Source of the DNA: Clostridia bacterium
GTDB taxonomy: Bacteria; Bacillota; Clostridia; Oscillospirales; Oscillospiraceae
DNA length: 41,827 bases
Reading direction: 5' to 3'
Assembly (NCBI GenBank): GCA_009929315.1
Contig: SAAS01000009.1
Coordinates: 64,095 to 105,921, forward strand
Made by a program: the position numbers and the translations under genes. Below the pieces are notes generated by a model. That model saw nothing but the letters and a program-made list of their open reading frames with translations, searched no databases and was not told the DNA's origin. Of this stretch, positions 14,958 to 22,943 are shown piece by piece (positions within the stretch are counted from its first letter, which is position 1; each line of letters opens with the position of its first letter).

Positions 14958-16013
14958 TTAGTCCAAAATATGGCAGGCGGCCCAGTGCCCCTTGTCATAT
15001 TCCTTAAATTCGGGAATAGCCTCTTTACAAATAGGCTTTGCATAAGGGCAGCGTGTATGGAAGCGGCATCCCGTAGGCGGATTCATGGGACTCGGAATAT
15101 CACCCTCAAGGACTATGCGTTGTCTTGCACGTGATTTTTCAGGGTCGGGAACGGGCACCGCGGACAGAAGCGTCTTTGTGTAAGGATGAAGCGGATGCTT
15201 GTTTAGTTCGTAGCTCTCACCAAGTTCAACAAGAGCTCCGAGATACATAACTCCGATACGATTTGAGATATGACGAACTACGGACAAATCGTGAGCTATG
15301 AAAAGGAAAGTAAGCCCGAGTTCATTCTGCATATCCTCAAGCATATTGACAATCTGCGACTGAATAGAAACGTCGAGTGCGGAAATCGGTTCGTCGCAAA
15401 CGATAAATTCTGGCTTAACCGCAAGAGCGCGCGCAATGCCGACACGCTGTTGCTGACCGCCGGAAAACTCGTGAGGGAAACGGTTTGCGTGCTCGGTGTT
15501 AAGCCCGACATCGCTGAGAAGAGATTTAATCATCTCAAGGCGCTCTGTCTTTGATCTTGTCAGTTTATGAATATCAATGGCTTCGCCGATAATTTCGCCG
15601 ACAGTCATTCGCGGGTCGAGCGAAGCAGAAGGATCCTGAAAGATTATCTGCATTTTGCGGCGATACGGGAGCATATCAACAGCTATCTTCTTTGATTTTT
15701 TTGTAAGCGGCTTACCATCTTTATCCAACACCTGATTTCCGTTTGCGTCAAGCTCCGCTATTTCAAGATTTCCGCTGTCGTATATTGTTTTGCCGTCATA
15801 AATGATTTGCCCTTTTGTAGGTTCGTGAAGGCGGAGGATTGTTCTTCCGAGCGTTGTTTTTCCACAGCCGGACTCCCCTACCAGTCCCAGCGTTTCGCCC
15901 TTCTTTATTGCGAACGACACGTTTTCAACTGCCTGAACTCCGGGGCCTTTCATGCCCTTTACATGAAAATATTTGTGCAGATTCTGCACCTGAAGAAGCA
16001 CCTTGTCATCCAT
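14958..16013 (-). CDS. oppF: Oligopeptide ABC transporter, ATP-binding protein OppF
   Basis: A 351-residue cytoplasmic ATPase of the peptide importer. Walker A is GESGCGKTT (46-54), the signature is FSGGQQQRVGIARAL, and FIVCDEPISALD is Walker B with the D-loop. The C-terminal oligopeptide extension has the cysteine-bearing CRFHTRCPYAKPICKEA, which in this family can hold a [4Fe-4S] cluster. A ~30-residue polar insert rich in Asp/Lys (around residues 78-108) precedes YRRKMQIIFQDP. The ATG overlaps oppD by 8 nt with AGGAGG upstream. Last of oppBCDF. Confidence 0.95.
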   Translation of the reverse strand: MDDKVLLQVQNLHKYFHVKGMKGPGVQAVENVSFAIKKGETLGLVGESGCGKTTLGRTILRLHEPTKGQIIYDGKTIYDSGNLEIAELDANGNQVLDKDGKPLTKKSKKIAVDMLPYRRKMQIIFQDPSASLDPRMTVGEIIGEAIDIHKLTRSKTERLEMIKSLLSDVGLNTEHANRFPHEFSGGQQQRVGIARALAVKPEFIVCDEPISALDVSIQSQIVNMLEDMQNELGLTFLFIAHDLSVVRHISNRIGVMYLGALVELGESYELNKHPLHPYTKTLLSAVPVPDPEKSRARQRIVLEGDIPSPMNPPTGCRFHTRCPYAKPICKEAIPEFKEYDKGHWAACHILD

Positions 16014-17028
16014 TTGCCTGCTCCTCCTTATTATTCATATTTTCTTGTACCCTCAACCAACAGGCGCTGCGGTGACCGTCGCCCAGTTCCACATAAGGCG
16101 GTGATTTTTTTAAGCATATCTGCATGCAGCTCTCACATCTGGGAGCGAAAAGGCAGCCCTCGGGCGGGCAGCACATATCAACGGGGGTTCCTTCAATTGG
16201 AATAAGACGCTCATATTCCTCGGCGTCAACACGGGGCATGGAGCGCAAAAGGCCCAGTGTGTATGGGTGCGCAGGTTTGTAGAAAATGTCGTTCACGGAG
16301 CCCTGCTCAACTATGCGCCCTGCGTACATAACGGATACTTTATCACAGATTTCGGCAACAACGCCCAAATTGTGGGTGATAAAGATGATACCCATTTTTG
16401 TCTTTTTCTGAAGGTCCTTCATAAGCTCAAGAATCTGAGCCTGAATCGTAACGTCAAGAGCGGTTGTCGGCTCATCTGCAATCAGGAGCTTCGGTGAGCA
16501 GATAAGTCCCATGGCAATCATAACTCTCTGACGCATTCCGCCTGAGAATTCATGAGGATACTGTTTCATCCGTTTTTCGATGTTGTTTATTCCGACAAGC
16601 TCCAGCATTTCAACCGCTTTTTTGTGTGCATCGGCCGCTGAAATATCCTTATTGTGAGCACGGAGCGCTTCCGTAAGCTGGTTTCCGATCGTATAAACGG
16701 GATTGAGGCAAGTCATCGGATTTTGGAAAATCATCGCGACCTTATTACCGCGAAAATCAACCATTTGATTGTCGCTGTAAGCAAGGACGTCCTCGCCCTC
16801 AAAGGTGATGGAGCCGCCGATAATTTCTCCGGGAGATTGGAGAAGACCCATTATAGAATAAGCCTCAACGCTTTTTCCCGAGCCCGATTCGCCGACGATG
16901 CCCATAACCTCGCCGTAGCCTAAGTCGTATGATATTCCGGCAACAGCCTTAACCTCGCCGGCAGGTGTGAAGAAGGAAACCCTTAAATCCTTGATTTCCA
17001 ACAGTTTATTTTCGTTAATGTTGTTCAA
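16006..17028 (-). CDS. oppD: Oligopeptide ABC transporter, ATP-binding protein OppD (TTG start)
   Basis: A 340-residue ATPase partner of OppF. Walker A is GESGSGKSV, the signature FSGGMRQRVMIAMGL, Walker B LLIADEPTTALD, and the C-terminal oligopeptide region has CLFAPRCESCMQICLKK. The start is chosen as TTG at 17028 because AGGAGG lies 8 nt upstream; the longer frame to 17091 would overlap oppC by 47 nt and has no ribosome binding site. It lies 16 nt after oppC and overlaps oppF by 8 nt. Confidence 0.95.
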   Translation of the reverse strand: MNNINENKLLEIKDLRVSFFTPAGEVKAVAGISYDLGYGEVMGIVGESGSGKSVEAYSIMGLLQSPGEIIGGSITFEGEDVLAYSDNQMVDFRGNKVAMIFQNPMTCLNPVYTIGNQLTEALRAHNKDISAADAHKKAVEMLELVGINNIEKRMKQYPHEFSGGMRQRVMIAMGLICSPKLLIADEPTTALDVTIQAQILELMKDLQKKTKMGIIFITHNLGVVAEICDKVSVMYAGRIVEQGSVNDIFYKPAHPYTLGLLRSMPRVDAEEYERLIPIEGTPVDMCCPPEGCLFAPRCESCMQICLKKSPPYVELGDGHRSACWLRVQENMNNKEEQANG

Positions 17029-17044
17029 AGTGATTTCCTCCTTT

Positions 17045-18340
17045 CTATTTCTTAAGTCTCGGGTCAAGCGCATCGCGCAGTCCGTCGCCAAACAGGTTCA
17101 GCGACAAAATCATTACGCTCAGAATGACGGCAGGAATAACAAGACGGTAGCCGTAGGTTTGAACGCCCTTCAGAGCGTCCGCCGCCATGGAGCCTAAGCT
17201 CGTCATCGGAGCCGATACACCGACGCCGAGGAAGGATAAAAACGACTCCAGAAAAATAGCTTCGGGAATCTGAAGACAAGTTGTGACGACAATTTGTCCC
17301 ACGCAGTTCGGAAGCAGATGGCGTCTAATAATGCGCCCGGAGCTTGCGCCGAGAGCCTTCGCCGCGGTAACAAATTCCTGCTCCTTGAGCTGAAGTATCT
17401 GTCCGCGTATTATTCGAGCCATTGTGACCCAATAAAGAAGTCCGAAAGCGACAAACAGGGAAATCAGATTGGGTCCCATAAGCCCCACCAAGTTTTGCAT
17501 AGGGCCGTCACCGCTGTTTTGAAAGGCAAGCAGTGCAGGCTTTAAAGCGGTTGAAAGCAGCAGAACAACGAGAACCTCGGGCATTGAGTAAATAAGCTCA
17601 ACCACTCGCATCATTATCGAGTCCACCCTGCCGCCCGCAAAGCCCGAAATAGAGCCGTAGGTAGCGCCTATCAGCAAGACCAGAAGAGCTGCGCAAATAC
17701 CGATAAGCATTGAAACTCTTGTGCCTATCATCAGACGAACCATTATATCGCGTCCGTATTTGTCGGTTCCGAAGACGTGCGGAAACACTTTTTCGCCCGC
17801 TTCAATTCTTTTAAGCTCACCTGTGGAGTAGCCGAAAGGCTGAAGGTGTATTCCGTTTTCCTTCTTAAACTCACCTATATCAAGTTTTGTAGATTTAATT
17901 GTCGCCTTAATTTTTGCAATTTCGATTGAGCTGAGCGCAGAGCCCTTTTCAGTCTCGGCGGCCTCAAGCGCGGCGGCAAGCCGCGCATCGTCATCGCCGG
18001 ATACGCTGTCCAAAATCGCTTTATCTTCTATTGAATAATGCCAAGGGTAAAGATTTTCGGCTCCCTTGTTAAATTCATCGTAGCCGTAGGGAACAAGCAT
18101 CGGGCCGATAAAAGCGAAGATGATATAGAGAAAAATAACTCCCAAAGCCACAATCGCGACCTTGTTTTGCTTCAGCCTTCTCCATGCGTCCTTCCAATAA
18201 GAGGTGCTCTCGCGATCGACAGTGAAGCCTTCCTTCTGCTCATCAGTCGCCGGAGCAAAATCTTCAGCGGTAAGTTCAAGCAAATTTTCAATGTCCGGCT
18301 GCATCGAGCCGAATCTTGCACGTTTGATTCTTTCCGACAT
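17045..18340 (-). CDS. oppC: Oligopeptide ABC transporter, permease OppC with a long extracellular insert
   Basis: A 431-residue inner-membrane permease; relatives are usually near 300. An N-terminal cytoplasmic tail and the OppC-type YWKDAWRRLKQNKVAIVAL precede the first helix (~residues 58-80). Between helix 1 and the FGTDKYGRDIMVRLM motif that starts the permease core lies an unusually long, charged segment of about 110 residues with an Ala/Glu/Lys-rich, coiled-coil-like stretch. The core has six helices in total and the ATPase-contact EAA loop (AAKALGASSGRIIRRHLLPN). The insert should face outside, near the binding protein. AGGAGG is 9 nt upstream; oppB ends 2 nt before the ATG. Confidence 0.94.
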   Translation of the reverse strand: MSERIKRARFGSMQPDIENLLELTAEDFAPATDEQKEGFTVDRESTSYWKDAWRRLKQNKVAIVALGVIFLYIIFAFIGPMLVPYGYDEFNKGAENLYPWHYSIEDKAILDSVSGDDDARLAAALEAAETEKGSALSSIEIAKIKATIKSTKLDIGEFKKENGIHLQPFGYSTGELKRIEAGEKVFPHVFGTDKYGRDIMVRLMIGTRVSMLIGICAALLVLLIGATYGSISGFAGGRVDSIMMRVVELIYSMPEVLVVLLLSTALKPALLAFQNSGDGPMQNLVGLMGPNLISLFVAFGLLYWVTMARIIRGQILQLKEQEFVTAAKALGASSGRIIRRHLLPNCVGQIVVTTCLQIPEAIFLESFLSFLGVGVSAPMTSLGSMAADALKGVQTYGYRLVIPAVILSVMILSLNLFGDGLRDALDPRLKK

Positions 18341-18342
18341 TC

Positions 18343-19290
18343 CTATTTCCCTCCTTCCGAATAGCTGATTCTGGGGTCAACCGCTTTGTAAAGCAAATCA
18401 ACGAAGAAGTTCATGATAATAATGAACGCCGCAAGAAAAATCGTTGTTCCCATGATAACGGGGTAGTCACGGTTCAGAATACTTTGAATAAAATAGCGCC
18501 CAAGTCCGGGAACTGAGAAAACGGTTTCAACAACAAAGCCGCCGCAGAAAGCAAAAGCGATTTCCGGTCCCAAGTATGTAATAACGGGGATAAGCGCGTT
18601 TCTAAGGGCGTGCTTAAAAATAATCACGGGGTTGCGAAGTCCCTTGGCGCGCGCGGTCTTAATATAATCTTGTCCCAAAGCATCAAGCATTGAGGACCTC
18701 GACTGACGTGCGGTATAACACATAGGGTACAGCCCCAGAGCAAGACAAGGCAGAATATATGCCTTGATTCCGAGCGAAGCATTAAAAATAGTCGGGAAGA
18801 AGCGCAAAGCCTCGTTACTGCCCGCGAAAGTCGTCAGCAGTAAGGAGGCAATAACAAAGGTCGGCATTGATATGCCGATGGTACAGATTACCCGAAGTAA
18901 ACTGTCAATCCATTTTCCTCTGTTATATGCCGCCAGACACCCCAGTGTGACCCCAACCAGAGTTGCCCATAAAACAGCAAAAAAGCCGATACTTGCCGAA
19001 ACGGGAAACATTTCTTTAATAATGTCAACAACCGGACGGTTTTTCTGCATTTTTAAAGAAACGCCCATATCGCCTTTAACCAGATTTTCGAGATACTTTC
19101 CAAGTTGTACTATGACCGGCTTGTCCATGCCGTATTTTTCATTCAAGGCGTCAATTGTTGCCTGTGAAGGTGATTTCTCACTCAGCCACGGGCTTCCAGG
19201 TATGCTGTTCATCAATAAAAATGTCAGGCTTGCAACGACTAATAATGTTAGCAGCGCCATGCCCAACCTTTTTAAGGAATACTTTGCCAT
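18343..19290 (-). CDS. oppB: Oligopeptide ABC transporter, permease OppB
   Basis: A 315-residue, six-helix permease subunit. N-terminal KRLGMALLTLLVVASLTFLL is the family's first helix, the ATPase-contact motif is TARAKGLRNPVIIFKHALRN, and FVVETVFSVPGLGRYFIQSI is the conserved OppB/DppB stretch. It is first of the oppB-C-D-F operon, with a promoter at 19399-19427 and a leader of about 100 nt. The substrate-binding gene oppA is not in this operon but 3.6 kb away (22944-24707). Confidence 0.96.
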   Translation of the reverse strand: MAKYSLKRLGMALLTLLVVASLTFLLMNSIPGSPWLSEKSPSQATIDALNEKYGMDKPVIVQLGKYLENLVKGDMGVSLKMQKNRPVVDIIKEMFPVSASIGFFAVLWATLVGVTLGCLAAYNRGKWIDSLLRVICTIGISMPTFVIASLLLTTFAGSNEALRFFPTIFNASLGIKAYILPCLALGLYPMCYTARQSRSSMLDALGQDYIKTARAKGLRNPVIIFKHALRNALIPVITYLGPEIAFAFCGGFVVETVFSVPGLGRYFIQSILNRDYPVIMGTTIFLAAFIIIMNFFVDLLYKAVDPRISYSEGGK

Positions 19291-19398
19291 ATCTTTTATT
19301 CCTGCTTTCCTTTGCTGTTTTTTTGCAGATTACTCCTGTTTCAAGCTCACATCGAAAAAGACCTCATGTCAGAATTAAATGCAAATTGTATCTTATGA

Positions 19399-19427
19399 AT
19401 TTTATATCAAATATAAAGCTCAGTCAA
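19399..19427 (-). promoter_or_regulatory. opp operon promoter
   Basis: TTGACT (19427-19422), 17-bp spacer, TAAAAT (19404-19399). The leader contains ATGTGAGCTT (19352-19343), also found in the oppA leader. Confidence 0.7.
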
Positions 19428-19762
19428 GCGGTTCTTGCAATATTACCTTTACAATTATGTGCAATTTGTGTTGAAAGTGGTAATATTTTCAAGCAAATGC
19501 GCCTAATTACTGTACTAAAGTGATAATTTGACGAATAGTTTCCTGTTCATTATGCAGGATATATTTCATAATGCGTTCGCAATGCATGAAATTATTTTAT
19601 ATTTGCAATTATTACAAGGCATACGCTGTATGCGAGAATATCAGCACCGAAAATCGAATAAGCTTTGATAGCAAAAGGACAACTTATTTTTAATTTCTCA
19701 AAGCAGCTGTTATCTTATTGGAATTTAAGCAAATACAAATATATTGAAAATCGGAGGTAATT
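19428..19762. other. Gene-free stretch between oppB promoter and the SSB-like gene
   Basis: No open frame or RNA gene is recognised. It is AT-rich and holds a few inverted repeats: AATATTACC/GGTAATATT (19439-19447 with 19479-19487), just upstream of the opp -35, and GCATAC-gct-GTATGC (19619-19633). The first could be a regulator site for opp; neither is followed by a T-run. The promoter of the SSB-like gene should be here but no convincing -35/-10 pair was found. Confidence 0.4.
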
Positions 19763-20371
19763 ATGGAAAAGGACATAATGGCGAACACAATACGGCTATG
19801 CGGAACCGTGGAAGGCAAACCAAATTTCTCGCATATCAGCCGCAATAGAAAGTTCTATGTTTTCCCGCTTAGAATACCTAGACTTTCAGGAGCAGAGGAC
19901 ATAATAAATATTGTCTGTGATGAAGAGCTGATGCGAGCCATTGAGCCGAACGAGTTTTCAATGCTTAGGGTGCAAGGCGAACTCCGCTCCTATAATAATA
20001 AGAGCGGAGTCGGAAATAAACTATTGATTTTTGTTTATGCGAGTGAGCTTACATTTTGCGACGATGAGCCTGAGAACAAAGTAATCCTTAAAGGTACCGT
20101 CTGCAAACAGCCGAGCCTTCGACTGACGCCGCTGGGACGGGAAATCTGCGACATTCTCGTCGCGGTTAATCGTCCGTTCGGGCGAAGCGACTACCTCCCC
20201 TGTATTTCGTGGGGGCAAAACGCCCGTGAAGCCTCTCTTTGGAGTGTTGGGGACAGTGTTGAGCTGGAAGGCAGAGTTCAAAGCAGGAGCTACATAAAAA
20301 ACTCAGACGGAGTGCAGGAACACAAAACCGCTTATGAGGTTTCAGCCTCCGCCATAGAAAAGCTCGAATAG
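19763..20371 (+). CDS. Two-OB-fold single-stranded DNA-binding-like protein
   Basis: A 202-residue protein made of two SSB/PriB-type OB folds. The first (~6-95) has NTIRLCGTVEGKPNFSHISR; the second (~103-202) has NKVILKGTVCKQPSLRLTPL, ICDILVAVNR, LPCISWGQNA and GDSVELEGRVQSRSY, the usual SSB strand pattern. It lacks the acidic DDDIPF-type tail that canonical SSB uses to recruit partners and ends in EVSASAIEKLE. GGAGG is 6 nt before the ATG. It stands alone, convergent with the decarboxylase gene 21 nt beyond. It probably binds single-stranded DNA in an accessory role rather than as the main SSB. Confidence 0.8.
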   Translation: MEKDIMANTIRLCGTVEGKPNFSHISRNRKFYVFPLRIPRLSGAEDIINIVCDEELMRAIEPNEFSMLRVQGELRSYNNKSGVGNKLLIFVYASELTFCDDEPENKVILKGTVCKQPSLRLTPLGREICDILVAVNRPFGRSDYLPCISWGQNAREASLWSVGDSVELEGRVQSRSYIKNSDGVQEHKTAYEVSASAIEKLE

Positions 20372-20392
20372 TTTTTGCCGCGCTTAGGATAT

Positions 20393-21634
20393 CTAAAAGT
20401 TAAGAGTTGAAAAATAATCCTCTGCGGTTTCGGCGCGGCGTATCAGTTTTGCCGAACCGTCCTCACACAGCAGTATTTCCGCGCTGCGGAGCTTGCCGTT
20501 ATAATTGTAGCCCATTGAGTGTCCGTGAGCGCCTGTGTCATGAATGACAAGGAAATCGCCGTTGTCTATACGAGGAAGCCAGCGGTCGATAGCGAATTTG
20601 TCGTTGTTTTCGCACAAACCACCGACTATATCATAGAGATGATCGGCGGGAGCGCTCTCCTTGCCCATAACCGTTATATGGTGATAGGCTCCGTACATCG
20701 CAGGACGCATGAGGTTGCAGGCGCAGGCATCAACACCGATATAGTCCTTATGGATATGTTTTTGATGAAGAGCCGTTGTTATCAAATGACCGAAGGGTGC
20801 CAGCATGAAACGTCCAAGCTCCGAATAAAGCGCAATGTCTCCCATTCCCGCGGGAACAAGTATCTGGTTATAGACCTTGCGAACACGGTCGCCTATATCG
20901 GCGATGTCGGCTGACATTTGGTCCTCGCGGTAAGGAATCCCTATTCCGCCGGAGAGATTTATAAAGCTGATGTGCACATCAAGCTCATTTTTAAGCTCGA
21001 CGGCAAGGCGGAAGAGAACGGCTGCGAGCGTCGGATAATAGTCGTTTGTGACCGTGTTACTGGCAAGAAACGCGTGAATACCAAATTCCTTTACGCCCTT
21101 ATCGCGGAGCAGGCGGAAAGCCTGAAACATCTGGGGCTTCGTAAGGCCGTATTTCGCGTCGCCCGGGGTATCCATTATCGTGTTCGAGATTTCAAAATTT
21201 CCGCCGGGATTGTAACGGCAGCAAATCTTTTCCGGAATGTGCCCTATTGTTTTTTCAAGAAAATCGATATGGGTAATATCGTCGAGATTGATTATTGCGC
21301 CCAGCTTATCGGCAAGAAGGAAGTCTTCGGAAGGGGTATCATTTGAGGAGAACATTATACTTTCGCCCGAAATACCGCAGCGCTGACAAAGCATAAGCTC
21401 CGTAAGCGATGAGCAGTCCATTCCGCAGCCCTCTTCGTTTAGAATTTTCATTATTGAGGGGTTGGGGGTGGCCTTAACAGCGAAATATTCTCGAAATCCC
21501 TTATTCCATGAAAAGGCCTTGTAAAGCTTTCGCGCATTCTCGCGTATCCCCTGCTCATCATAAAGATGATAAGGGGTTGGGAATTCTTTGGAAAGCTCTT
21601 TTAGCTGTTCAAGCGTTACAAACGGCTTTTTCAT
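20393..21634 (-). CDS. lysA: Diaminopimelate decarboxylase-type PLP enzyme
   Basis: A 413-residue fold-type III decarboxylase. The PLP lysine is Lys54 in YFAVKATPNP, the phosphate-binding glycine stretch is NLSGGIGIPYRE, ELGRFMLAP carries the conserved Glu-Gly-Arg-like turn, and the catalytic cysteine is in GGLCENNDKFA near the C terminus. The expected reaction is meso-diaminopimelate to L-lysine. The sequence is somewhat divergent from LysA of Bacillus (for example the HAFLASNTVTNDYY region), so another amino-acid decarboxylase of this group is not excluded. GGAG lies before the ATG; promoter at 21690-21718. Single gene. Confidence 0.85.
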   Translation of the reverse strand: MKKPFVTLEQLKELSKEFPTPYHLYDEQGIRENARKLYKAFSWNKGFREYFAVKATPNPSIMKILNEEGCGMDCSSLTELMLCQRCGISGESIMFSSNDTPSEDFLLADKLGAIINLDDITHIDFLEKTIGHIPEKICCRYNPGGNFEISNTIMDTPGDAKYGLTKPQMFQAFRLLRDKGVKEFGIHAFLASNTVTNDYYPTLAAVLFRLAVELKNELDVHISFINLSGGIGIPYREDQMSADIADIGDRVRKVYNQILVPAGMGDIALYSELGRFMLAPFGHLITTALHQKHIHKDYIGVDACACNLMRPAMYGAYHHITVMGKESAPADHLYDIVGGLCENNDKFAIDRWLPRIDNGDFLVIHDTGAHGHSMGYNYNGKLRSAEILLCEDGSAKLIRRAETAEDYFSTLNF

Positions 21635-21689
21635 TGTCTTTTCTCCTTTGTTTTATTGATTAACTTACTAAAGAATAGTATGTATTGAA

Positions 21690-21718
21690 AATATAACAGA
21701 AATCACCGCATTTTGCAA
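21690..21718 (-). promoter_or_regulatory. Promoter of the diaminopimelate decarboxylase gene
   Basis: TTGCAA (21718-21713), 17-bp spacer, TATATT (21695-21690), about 55 nt before the ATG. Confidence 0.6.
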
Positions 21719-21748
21719 TTCGTAAAAAGTGCCCAACCTCAGTAATTT

Positions 21749-22807
21749 TTAAAGGGTATTTTGTTGTTTTCGCCTGTTTTTGCCTATGTTGTCAACTGCT
21801 TTCTCTAGAATATCAATCCTGATGAGCTTAAAGAATTTCTCAACCAGCCAATCTCCGAGCGTGCAAACGGCATAGATTGCAACAGCGCTTATCAGCACCA
21901 GCGCCAAAGTCGCGGGAATCGGATACTTCAGATAAGAAACAAAGCGGTCGCTCAAGAGATTTGTCCAGATAAGCGGATGTGTGTGAATTATATAAACTCC
22001 GAAGGAAGTTCGTGCCAGCATTGAAATAAATTTATGTGATTTTGGTGAGCGCAGCTCGAGCCGTCTGAAGAAAAGCAGCAACAAAACTGAAGCCAGCAGT
22101 ATAAAGGGCGAGGTATAGGAAATTACAATCGGCGCGGCTAGCAGCTGCATTATTGCCCAAGCGACAATAACGGTTAAAAGGTAGCCCAAAAGAAAAAGGT
22201 ACTTATTATACTTTTCCTTAATCTCAACTCGTCTTAAACATGCGCCCAAAATATATAGGCATAAGAGCCAGAGAAAACTATATCCGCCGTGAAGAAAGAA
22301 AATGTCCTTGTTCAAACTGTTGCCGAGAAGTACAAAGATTATAACAACACTGACAGCTAAACTTGCGGCTTCTCTGTCGGAGAGCGAATCAAGCATTTTA
22401 TTTATGTACGGCACAAAGAAAAACAGGGCAAAATATGCTGTGAAATACCAGTAAACATTATGAATTACAGGTGTGAAAACATTTAGCCAGTCACTTGGCT
22501 TTACGCTTCCGCGCATAAAAACGGCAAAAGCAGCGGTTATCAGAAGTGACTCAAGAACCACTCGAAGCCAGAGAGAAACCAGCCGAGAGCGTCTGTAATG
22601 CCCTTTGCATAAAACATATCCGCTGACTAGCCCGAAACAGTTTACTGCGCAGATATTAAGAGTTTCAAGTAACCATGCTGTGTTACCTGCCGCGCTCCCC
22701 TGCCCTGTTCCGGCAAGAATACCGCCGACACCGAGGACATGAAGCACAACAATCATTTGCATTGAAACGCTTTTTAGTAAATCAATTCCGTAGCTGCGTT
22801 TAATCAT
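21749..22807 (-). CDS. Acyltransferase family 3 membrane protein
   Basis: A 352-residue membrane protein with about ten helices. It begins with SYGIDLLKSVSMQMIVVLHV, the acyltransferase-3 hallmark with the catalytic-type histidine in the first helix, and has FGVYIIHTHPLIW further on, the usual second conserved histidine region. Such enzymes transfer acyl groups to cell-surface or exopolysaccharide sugars; the target is unknown. I chose the ATG at 22807, with AGGGA 6 nt upstream, over an ATG at 22825 without one. The tail is basic (KNRRKQQN). Single gene between lysA and oppA, with no surface-polysaccharide genes nearby. Confidence 0.88.
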   Translation of the reverse strand: MIKRSYGIDLLKSVSMQMIVVLHVLGVGGILAGTGQGSAAGNTAWLLETLNICAVNCFGLVSGYVLCKGHYRRSRLVSLWLRVVLESLLITAAFAVFMRGSVKPSDWLNVFTPVIHNVYWYFTAYFALFFFVPYINKMLDSLSDREAASLAVSVVIIFVLLGNSLNKDIFFLHGGYSFLWLLCLYILGACLRRVEIKEKYNKYLFLLGYLLTVIVAWAIMQLLAAPIVISYTSPFILLASVLLLLFFRRLELRSPKSHKFISMLARTSFGVYIIHTHPLIWTNLLSDRFVSYLKYPIPATLALVLISAVAIYAVCTLGDWLVEKFFKLIRIDILEKAVDNIGKNRRKQQNTL

Positions 22808-22887
22808 ATCTTCTCTTCCCTGCATATCTTTAAGGTCACTTTATTATAGAACAAATAAAGTCTTTTGGAAATAACAATTTGAGTAAT

Positions 22888-22920
22888 TAAAAAGGGAGCC
22901 GCCCAAAATGAGCGGCTCCC
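22888..22920 (-). terminator. oppA terminator
   Basis: Nine-bp GC-rich stem (22894-22902 with 22912-22920) followed by T5 on the minus strand, 24 nt after the oppA stop. Confidence 0.9.
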
Positions 22921-22943
22921 GAAACTATTTTGTTTGTTCGGAC

